Source: Gemmatimonadaceae bacterium (GTDB lineage Bacteria > Gemmatimonadota > Gemmatimonadetes > Gemmatimonadales > Gemmatimonadaceae). From it: a stretch of DNA of 18,794 nucleotides. Within the stretch, counting starts at the first letter, position 1; each line of letters opens with the position of its first letter. Under the pieces are notes generated by a model that saw only the letters and a list, made by a program, of their open reading frames with translations, was not told where the DNA came from and did not search any database. Positions 1-5,655 of this stretch are shown piece by piece. The stretch is taken from the NCBI GenBank assembly GCA_014379705.1, contig JACMLI010000170.1, positions 1 through 18,794 of the forward strand, given 5' to 3'. A program made the translations under genes and the position numbers.

Positions 1-113
1 CGACCGCCGGGGTCCGCCTCTATGCGCGCTTCCTGGCCAACGGCGCCGGGACGGAGGAGCGCAACGCCGATCGCCAGGAGGCGGAGGTGTTCCTGGCGGC
101 CTCCCGGCGTTAG
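1..113 (+). CDS. 3' end of an unidentified protein gene (partial)
   Basis: Reading from base 3 gives 36 codons ending in TAG at 111-113. The peptide is alanine-, arginine- and glutamate-rich, begins TAGVRLYARFLANG and ends FLAASRR. Nearly every codon ends in G or C (34 of 37), as in the real genes nearby, and the other two frames read much less like protein. The start lies outside the window. No family can be recognised from this tail; it looks like an amphipathic helical C-terminus. The TAG stop lies inside a CGTTAGGC octamer (108-115). A GC-rich hairpin (126-148) follows and separates it from the converging amidohydrolase gene. Confidence 0.6.
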   Translation, partial: TAGVRLYARFLANGAGTEERNADRQEAEVFLAASRR

Positions 114-125
114 GCATTCGTGCCG

Positions 126-148
126 GGGCCGGCGATGGACGCCGGCCC
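126..148. terminator. GC-rich hairpin between convergent genes
   Basis: GGGCCGGCG (126-134) pairs perfectly with CGCCGGCCC (140-148) around a 5-base loop. It lies 12 bases after the stop at 113 and 20 bases beyond the stop of the minus-strand gene (169). There is no T-run on either side, so termination is inferred from position and stem strength only. Confidence 0.4.
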
Positions 149-168
149 TACGCCCTCAGCCGGCGAAG

Positions 169-1491
169 TCACGGCTGACGGACTCTCGCTGCGGCGATCA
201 GGGCGTCGAGGGCAGCACGATCGAAGGCACGACCGTTGCTGACGACGGCGTGGACCCTCCGCACGTTGGCGATGTCGAGCAGCGGGTTGGCGTCGAGGAC
301 CACGAGGTCGGCGACCTTGCCGGCTGCGATGGTCCCCAGCGAGTCGGTGGCGTTGAGGTAGCGCGCGGGCTCCCAGGTGGCGGCACGCAGCGCCTCGAGG
401 GGAGTCAGGCCGCCACGGACCATCAGCGCGAGTTCCTCGTGGATCGCTTCGCCAGGGACGGCAGGGGCGACGGGCGTATCACTGCCGGTGAGGAGTGGCA
501 CGCCGGCTCTCGACAGGGCGCCGACCATCGCAATGCGCTTGTCGTACATCACAAGCCCAAGCGTGCGGTGCAGCGGCGTCGCGTCCCTCGGGATCGGCAT
601 CACAATCGACATCATGGCGAGCAACGAGTCACTGAAGAACGTGCTCAACCGGTCCCCGCGCGCCACGGACGGCTGGAAGGCCGCCACGGGCTGCTGCACG
701 ATGAGCGTGGGGGTGACCCACGTGCCGTTGGCGGCGAGGCGCCGGTACGACGCCTCCTGCGACCTCGTGGTGCATCCGCCGAGCAGGAAGCGATGCAGGG
801 GATGGGCCGCCGCGAGGCGCGCGGAATCCGTCACGGTGCACTCGTTAGGGAACCCCGACAGGTGCTCCTCGCTGCGCTGGCCCGAGTCCGAGGCTTGCAC
901 CGGCGTCACGCCATTGAAGACGTGCCCTGCGAAGACGATGCCCCGCTCACGCGCACGGCGCGCGACCGCGAAGTACGTGTCCGGCGTCATGCCGTTGTGG
1001 ACCTTGATGAAGTCGACGCCGAGGGCGGCGAGGGAATCGACCGCGGCGCGCCCTTCGGCTGGAGTCGTCACGGTGAGGGACGGAAGGGGCACGCGTTGGC
1101 CGACGATGTACGGCCCGCTGATCACCATGCGCGGACCAACGCGCGTGCCACCCTGGATCTCCTTCTGCCATGCCCGGAGCGGCGCCAGTCGGCCATCCAT
1201 GTCCCGCACTCCCGTGACACCGTACGCCACGTAGAGCGGGAGCAGGGCGCCTCCCCCGGGAACGTCATTGTGTACGTGCATGTCCCAGAGGCCGGGAATC
1301 ACGAACTTGCCCTGGCCGTCGATCCGGAGCGCGCTGGCGGGAATGGTGGCGCGGGCCGCGGGAGCGATCGACTGCACACGCGACCCGTTGATGAGGATGG
1401 CTTGACCGGGGGTCGCCCTCCCGGTCGACGGGTCGATCACGGTCGTGTTGGTAACAACGACCAATTGCAGGGCGAGACCTATGGCGTACAT
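169..1491 (-). CDS. secreted metal-dependent amidohydrolase (imidazolonepropionase-like)
   Basis: A 440-residue amidohydrolase-superfamily protein of the imidazolonepropionase/prolidase-like group. The order is canonical: an N-terminal beta-sandwich half (residues 10-60), then the first metal motif GLWDMHVH (H72, H74) after FVIPG. Next come K163 (DFIKVHNG, the usual carboxylated lysine), H190 (FAGH), H210 (EEH) and the metal/base aspartate D338 in LLTGSDTP. The C-terminal half ends with GTIAAGKVADLVVLDANPL (residues 386-404). All expected metal ligands are present, so it should be an active hydrolase on a cyclic amide, ester or dipeptide; the substrate cannot be told. The N-terminus (MYAIGLALQLVVV) is a short hydrophobic stretch, weak as a signal peptide, and no Shine-Dalgarno sequence is visible. 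An in-frame stop upstream (near 1564) leaves ATG 1491 as the only good start. A double hairpin separates it from the gene upstream, so it may have its own promoter. Confidence 0.85.
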   Translation of the reverse strand: MYAIGLALQLVVVTNTTVIDPSTGRATPGQAILINGSRVQSIAPAARATIPASALRIDGQGKFVIPGLWDMHVHNDVPGGGALLPLYVAYGVTGVRDMDGRLAPLRAWQKEIQGGTRVGPRMVISGPYIVGQRVPLPSLTVTTPAEGRAAVDSLAALGVDFIKVHNGMTPDTYFAVARRARERGIVFAGHVFNGVTPVQASDSGQRSEEHLSGFPNECTVTDSARLAAAHPLHRFLLGGCTTRSQEASYRRLAANGTWVTPTLIVQQPVAAFQPSVARGDRLSTFFSDSLLAMMSIVMPIPRDATPLHRTLGLVMYDKRIAMVGALSRAGVPLLTGSDTPVAPAVPGEAIHEELALMVRGGLTPLEALRAATWEPARYLNATDSLGTIAAGKVADLVVLDANPLLDIANVRRVHAVVSNGRAFDRAALDALIAAARVRQP

Positions 1492-1510
1492 GGGCAGGCA
1501 GGTCGGGAAA

Positions 1511-1548
1511 GGGAGCCGGACACCTGACGTACTTGTGTCCGGACTCCC
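1511..1548 (-). terminator. second hairpin of a double terminator after the 1570-2736 gene
   Basis: GGGAGCCGGACAC (1511-1523) pairs with GTGTCCGGACTCCC (1535-1548) with a single bulged A and an 11-base loop. Read on the minus strand, it follows the charged secreted protein gene and is followed by CTTTCCC, a weak T-tract. It lies in the 78 bases between two minus-strand genes. Confidence 0.55.
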
Positions 1549-1552
1549 GGGT

Positions 1553-1581
1553 TTCAGCCGCTAGCTCGCCTAGCGACTGAA
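1553..1581 (-). terminator. hairpin overlapping the stop codon of the 1570-2736 gene
   Basis: TTCAG-C-CGCTAG (1553-1564) pairs with CTAGCG-A-CTGAA (1570-1581): eleven pairs, one mismatch and a 5-base loop. The TAG stop codon (1570-1572) is inside the stem. Together with 1511-1548 it forms a tandem pair of hairpins spaced 4 bases apart. Confidence 0.45.
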
Positions 1582-2736
1582 GCGTACCTCGAAGCGCCCC
1601 TTGTCCGTGCGCCCGTCGCCCTCCACCAGGCGCAGGCGCCCACCCTCACGCCGCACCTCCAGCGCGCCCCTCGCGCGCATTTCGTTGACCTGCGTGAGTT
1701 CCACCCGAACCACGTCACCCTTCCCTGACCAGCGCCCACGCAACACGATCGACTGGCGACGGCTGTCCAGCTGGATGAGGGCGTCGCGGTCCTCTTCGAG
1801 CAGCACACGCACGCGGTCAAACTCCATGGACGGACCGATGTCCTGGCGGAGCCACCCGTTGCCGCGCTCGTTCATGTCGCGGCGCCCACCGTTCCATCCG
1901 CCGTCGCGGTCGTCGTTCCAGCCCCCATCGCGACGCGAGCGACCTGCAAAGTCCAGCTGCCAACTGCCCCCCTCACTTCCGCCGGCCCCATTGATACGGT
2001 CGACCATGTCACGGTCGCGCATGACGATCACCACCTGGCCGGACGCGCGGTGACCATACATCTCGCTCACGCGTGCCGTGATCCGGTTGTCCCTGATCTC
2101 GACGATCTCCGCGCGCACCGCACCGCGCGTGGGCTGCGAGAACTCGAGTCGAACATCGCGATTGGTCTCCATGCGAACGCGCACCTCCTCGAGGCGACCG
2201 TCCCGAATGCCCGAAAGACGAAGCGTCCCACTGCCCTGGACGGTGGTGTTGATCGCGCGGGTGAGGCGGTTCCCTCGACCGAGCTCGAGGTCATTGCGAC
2301 GGTCATCACGCTCACGGTCGTTCGTTTCACCTTCCGCCGGGTCCACGATGGTTGCGTGGAAGGTCCCGTCGTCCGTGCGACCATCGAGTTCGAGACGCAC
2401 CGGCTGGCCGCCACGGATGCGATAAGCGAGGGAGCCGTTGCCACTGGCGCGCTGACCGAAGGCGTCGTTGATGTCAATGCGCTCGATGTCGCTGCGGCTG
2501 TTGCGATCCCAGCGTCCGCGCACGAGGTAGCGCTCGTTGCGCACGAAGAGCGTGACGGCGAACTCGCCATTGTCACGCAGGGTCAGCCGTGCCTCGCGCA
2601 TGGGCAGCCGACCAAAGCGATCGTTTCCAGTGTCGAACCACCCCTCGCCGCGGATGGTGTAGTTGCGTTCTGCAGCCATGGCTGGCTCGCTGAGCGTGGC
2701 AATGGCGATGAGTGCAGCGGACAATTGACGGCGCAT
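1570..2736 (-). CDS. secreted, highly charged protein with duplicated beta-rich domain
   Basis: A 388-residue exported protein with no family that I recognise. The start is ATG 2736 because GGGAGG lies just upstream at good spacing and it gives a clean signal peptide (residues 1-21, cleavage after AMA). An upstream ATG at 2766 would add ten residues before it. Residues 48-130 and 306-387 are two copies of one domain: each has a hydrophobic/charged strand pattern, then LVRGRW or VLRGRW (71-76, 331-336), and closes with DGRTDDGTFHATI or DGRTDKGRFEVRF. A third, weaker copy may lie at 181-250. The linker at 265-296 is rich in Gly, Asn, Trp, Arg and Asp (GGWNDDRDGGWNGG). Arg and Asp dominate overall. 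It looks like a periplasmic or surface beta-sandwich repeat protein. It is divergent from the serine hydrolase gene and ends in a double hairpin. Confidence 0.8.
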   Translation of the reverse strand: MRRQLSAALIAIATLSEPAMAAERNYTIRGEGWFDTGNDRFGRLPMREARLTLRDNGEFAVTLFVRNERYLVRGRWDRNSRSDIERIDINDAFGQRASGNGSLAYRIRGGQPVRLELDGRTDDGTFHATIVDPAEGETNDRERDDRRNDLELGRGNRLTRAINTTVQGSGTLRLSGIRDGRLEEVRVRMETNRDVRLEFSQPTRGAVRAEIVEIRDNRITARVSEMYGHRASGQVVIVMRDRDMVDRINGAGGSEGGSWQLDFAGRSRRDGGWNDDRDGGWNGGRRDMNERGNGWLRQDIGPSMEFDRVRVLLEEDRDALIQLDSRRQSIVLRGRWSGKGDVVRVELTQVNEMRARGALEVRREGGRLRLVEGDGRTDKGRFEVRFSR

Positions 2737-2947
2737 ACGCCCTCCCTTCGGTGTCCAGTGATCCACCCATGCAGGCCGGGTGGTACTCCCCTATTGGAAG
2801 GAAGCGTGCCACGATAAATCCCCGGTTCCGGGGCGATTTCGTCCTCAACCGGGGGCAGCATGGTGGTCGCTTTGAGGACAGTCCGGGGTTCACGCCGATG
2901 GTCTCCACCCTGCACGACGCGCGCTGCATCCTGCCGCCGAGGCACCA
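2737..2947. promoter_or_regulatory. divergent intergenic region with several inverted repeats
   Basis: These 211 bases must hold the promoters of both the charged secreted protein (-) and the serine hydrolase (+). Three dyads are visible. CCACCC/GGGTGG has a 9-base spacer (about 2763-2783). CCCCGG-TT-CCGGGG lies in a short AT-flanked segment (about 2820-2833). GTCCTCAA (2841-2848) is inverted as TTGAGGAC (2872-2879), with centres about 31 bp apart. A possible + strand promoter is TTGGAA (near 2794) with TAAATC about 15 bases on. No promoter can be fixed with confidence. Confidence 0.35.
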
Positions 2948-4030
2948 ATGACCCGACGATTTCCTTCTCTCCTGGTGGCGGTGCTCCTGCCGTTCGCCTG
3001 CGACTCTGCCCGCGAGCGCCAGGGTGCCCCCATGCCCGTCGTTGATTCGCTCTTTGCCGACTTCGACCGCCCGGGCATGCCCGGGGCAAGCGTCCTCGTG
3101 ATGCGCGGCGACTCCGTCCTCGTGCAGAAGGCGTTCGGGCTCGCTGACGTCGACGCTGGAGTGCGCGCGACTCCAGAGACCAACTATCGACTGGCCTCGG
3201 TCTCGAAACAGTTCACGGCCATGTCGATCCTGCTGCTCGTTGCGGACGGCTCACTCGCGGTCAGCGACCTCGCGTCGAAGTACCTGCCGGAACTTCCGCC
3301 ACATGCATCCGCCGTCACGGTGCGGCACCTCCTCACGCATACCTCCGGCATCCGCGACTACGAGGACTTCGTTCCCGATACGCAGGCGTACCAGGTGAAG
3401 GATCACGATGCCCTCGACTTGATACGCACGAGGGCCGAGACCCTGTACTTCACCCCGGGGTCGGCGTGGCGCTACTCGAATAGCGCGTACGCCCTGCTCG
3501 CGTTGATCGTCGAACGTGTCTCGGGGCAGCGCTACGGCGACTTCCTGGCAGCGCGGATCTTCGGACCTGTCGGGATGACGGCGACCGTTGCGCATGAGGA
3601 GGGACGCACCACCGTCGCTCATCGCGCCTACGGTCATCGCATCGGCGGCGACACCGTGCGCCGCACGGACCAGAGCAACACGAGCGCCGTCCTCGGCGAC
3701 GGTGGCATCTACTCATCCATCGTGGATCTCGCGCGATGGCATGCGGCACTCAACCGGGGCACCCTCATCCCCACCGCGCTCTGGCAGGAGGCGACGACGC
3801 CCTTCGTGCTCACGAACGGGACGCCCACGGAATACGGCTATGGCTGGTTCATCGAAACCTTTGCGAACACGCAGCGACTCCGTCACCACGGGGAAACACG
3901 AGGGTTCACCAACATCGCCTATCGCTTCCCGGCACAGCAGCTGACAATCGTGGTGCTCACCAATCGCAGCGATTCCGCACCATGGGACCGCGCCGATCGC
4001 ATCGCGACTGCACTGCTGGGTGGCGAATGA
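2948..4030 (+). CDS. lipoprotein serine hydrolase, class C beta-lactamase / PBP-like fold
   Basis: A 360-residue beta-lactamase-family serine hydrolase (Pfam Beta-lactamase type: AmpC, esterase EstB and D-aminopeptidase relatives). The catalytic S-x-x-K is S84-V-S-K87 in LASVSKQFT. The Y-x-N motif is Y176-S-N178 in WRYSNSAY, and the third motif is H313-H314-G315 in RLRHHGETRG. The conserved LLTHTSGI stands at 129-136. The first 18 residues end in LLPFAC, a lipobox, so the protein is probably anchored in a membrane facing the periplasm. GAGG lies seven bases before ATG 2948. Members hydrolyse esters, D-amino acid peptides or beta-lactams, and the motifs do not tell which; a resistance role should not be assumed. 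A strong double hairpin follows about 90 bases after the stop. Confidence 0.88.
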   Translation: MTRRFPSLLVAVLLPFACDSARERQGAPMPVVDSLFADFDRPGMPGASVLVMRGDSVLVQKAFGLADVDAGVRATPETNYRLASVSKQFTAMSILLLVADGSLAVSDLASKYLPELPPHASAVTVRHLLTHTSGIRDYEDFVPDTQAYQVKDHDALDLIRTRAETLYFTPGSAWRYSNSAYALLALIVERVSGQRYGDFLAARIFGPVGMTATVAHEEGRTTVAHRAYGHRIGGDTVRRTDQSNTSAVLGDGGIYSSIVDLARWHAALNRGTLIPTALWQEATTPFVLTNGTPTEYGYGWFIETFANTQRLRHHGETRGFTNIAYRFPAQQLTIVVLTNRSDSAPWDRADRIATALLGGE

Positions 4031-4118
4031 TGTGACCACGTGCGCCGCGCGCGATGCATGATTTCGTCGGTAATCGCGACTTTCTACTTTCGCAATTGCC
4101 CGTTCGCTTGTACTATTT

Positions 4119-4150
4119 CCATCAGCGAGTGGAATGCCACCCGCTGATGG
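4119..4150. repeat. first hairpin of a tandem pair after the serine hydrolase
   Basis: CCATCAGCGAGTGG (4119-4132) pairs with CCACCCGCTGATGG (4137-4150) around the loop AATG. Thirteen of fourteen positions pair. It directly abuts the larger hairpin at 4151-4196 with no spacer. Confidence 0.6.
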
Positions 4151-4198
4151 AACGATGCGGCGCCAGGATCTCCGGGGATCCTGGTGCCGCATCGTTTT
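4151..4198 (+). terminator. strong rho-independent terminator
   Basis: The arms 4151-4170 and 4177-4196 are complementary over 20 positions with one G-T wobble and a 6-base loop, and TTTT follows (4195-4198, two of the Ts being in the stem). It lies downstream of the serine hydrolase (stop 4028-4030) and about 65 bases beyond the end of the converging epimerase gene, so it can serve both. Confidence 0.75.
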
Positions 4199-4262
4199 GG
4201 GGAGGTGCCTCGCCGGATGTGGGCTTTCCCCCGGGGCGCAGGACTACCTAACGCCCCTCTGC

Positions 4263-5498
4263 TCAGGGCTCGACAGCGCGGCGCGGGGGGAGCAATGCGG
4301 GCCCTTCGGCGACCGGTGATCCCCCCGCATGGCGCGGGGCGCGACTCATCAGCGTCTGCACGATGCGCACGGAGGCGAGCCCGTCCCCGTAGGGTTGCTC
4401 CCCTTCCGACATGCGGTCGAGTTCGCGCGCATCGTCGAGCCAACGCGTCGCGACGTCGACGACACGCTGCGTCTCGGTGCCCACGAGCTTCCCGAATCCG
4501 GACTCCACCACCTCGGGGCGATCCGTGTGCCGACGCAGGATGAGCACCGGGCGACCGAGGGCCGCGCACTCCTCCTGCACCGTCCCGGCATCCGTCATCG
4601 CGAACTCGGAGCGGCGCAACAACTCGAGCATGTCGGCGTAGCCCACCGGCTCCAGGAGCGTCACGCGCGGAACACCGTCGAGCGTCCCCAGCACCACGTC
4701 CCTCACCCGAGGATTGAGGTGGACGGGAAAGATCACCTGCAGGTCCCCGTGCATCGCGGCCAGTTCGGCAATGGCGTGACACACGTTCTGCAGTGGCTCG
4801 CCCAGGCTCTCGCGCCGGTGCATCGTCACCGTGATCACCCGGCGCTTGCCCCACGGCAGCATGTTGAGCTCGGCCTCGTCGAAGACGGCCTTGCGCGGGA
4901 TCAGGCGGATGGCATCGAGGATCGTGTTGCCCGTGGCGACGATGTGCGCGTCGTTCACGCCCTCACGAAGCAGGTTCTCGCGCGCGCGTGCTGTCGGGGT
5001 GAAATGCAGGTCGGCGACGACGGCGGCGAGGCGACGGTTGAGTTCTTCGGGGAATGGGTTGCGCATGTTCGCCGATCGCAGTCCGGCGTCCACGTGGCCC
5101 ACGGGAATCCCGAGATAGTGCGCCGCGAGCGACGCGGCGAGCACAGTGGAATTGTCTCCCTGCACGAGCACGAGATCGGGACGCATCTCCGTAAAGCAGC
5201 TCGTCATGGCCAGCAGCGCGCGCGACGTGAAGTCCGCGAGCTGTGACCGCGTGCTCATGAGGCCGAGGTCGACCTGTGGGAGGATGCCGAAGGCCTCGAG
5301 GGCCTGCGCGAGCATCTCGCGATGCAGCGCCGTCGTGACGACGATGGTCTGCACCGTACGACGGTGCCGCTCGAGCTCGCGGATGACCGGGGCGAGCTTG
5401 ATCCCCTCGGCGCGCGTGCCGACGATGACGCACACGCGATAGCGCCCGCCGCCACCGATGGCGGTGACAGAGTGCGGCGTGAGGCTGTGGGGATCCAA
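4263..5498 (-). CDS. wecB: non-hydrolysing UDP-N-acetylglucosamine 2-epimerase-like enzyme
   Basis: A 411-residue GT-B fold protein of the WecB/MnaA family, which interconverts UDP-GlcNAc and UDP-ManNAc for cell-surface glycans. Family landmarks in order: GTRAEGIKLAP (27-37; usual form GTRPEAIKMAP), VQGDNST (112-118, catalytic D115), GHVDAGLRS (134-142), PFPEELNR (148-155), TGNTILDAI (189-197), MHRRES (226-231), PVHLNPRV (258-265), TDAGTVQEE (302-310), RRHTDRPE (322-329) and PYGDGLAS (369-376). Several conserved positions differ: the HVEAGLR glutamate is Asp137, TDSGG is TDAGT, and HRREN is HRRES. It may act on a modified UDP-sugar. The start is uncertain: TTG 5498 gives 21 residues before the fold, while GTG 5435 (residue 22) would begin almost exactly where relatives do. 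No sugar-polymer neighbours are present. Confidence 0.82.
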   Translation of the reverse strand: MDPHSLTPHSVTAIGGGGRYRVCVIVGTRAEGIKLAPVIRELERHRRTVQTIVVTTALHREMLAQALEAFGILPQVDLGLMSTRSQLADFTSRALLAMTSCFTEMRPDLVLVQGDNSTVLAASLAAHYLGIPVGHVDAGLRSANMRNPFPEELNRRLAAVVADLHFTPTARARENLLREGVNDAHIVATGNTILDAIRLIPRKAVFDEAELNMLPWGKRRVITVTMHRRESLGEPLQNVCHAIAELAAMHGDLQVIFPVHLNPRVRDVVLGTLDGVPRVTLLEPVGYADMLELLRRSEFAMTDAGTVQEECAALGRPVLILRRHTDRPEVVESGFGKLVGTETQRVVDVATRWLDDARELDRMSEGEQPYGDGLASVRIVQTLMSRAPRHAGGSPVAEGPALLPPRRAVEP

Positions 5499-5504
5499 TC
5501 CCCC

Positions 5505-5522
5505 GTCCGACGGGTCCGACGG
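5505..5522. repeat. tandem 9-base repeat upstream of the epimerase
   Basis: GTCCGACGG occurs twice head to tail (5505-5513, 5514-5522), just upstream of the possible TTG start at 5498. It may be only a small slippage product, or part of a regulator site. Confidence 0.5.
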
Positions 5523-5655
5523 GCGATGCGGTGAGTCTTTCAGTGAGCGGCTCCTGAAGGGCCGGGGTGTCCAGCCTACAGACGGCGGGCGAAGGGTCCA
5601 CGCAACACGCGCGGTCGAGGCCGGTCACTGGCGCGGGAGTCGACCTGAGGACGAC

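Larger units (their letters stand above)
4031..4262. other. intergenic region between convergent genes
   Basis: 232 bases with no credible gene. It holds a relatively AT-rich stretch (about 4060-4120, including the palindrome GCAATTGC at 4093-4100), the two abutting hairpins, and a CCTAACG copy of the window-wide CGTTAGG motif (4247-4253). Confidence 0.6.

Noticed and set aside
22..1527. Long + strand open frame antisense to the amidohydrolase
   Set aside because: The opposite strand encodes a complete amidohydrolase with all metal ligands. The + frame gives low-complexity Arg/Gly/His-rich protein typical of antisense frames in GC-rich DNA.
2948..4030. Antibiotic resistance beta-lactamase
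   Set aside because: The motifs show a serine hydrolase of the class C fold, but this family contains mostly esterases and peptidases, and nothing in the sequence or context supports drug resistance.
4084..4854. Minus-strand open frame covering the intergenic hairpins and part of the epimerase
   Set aside because: It overlaps the epimerase in another frame, and its N-terminal part is only the translated hairpins.
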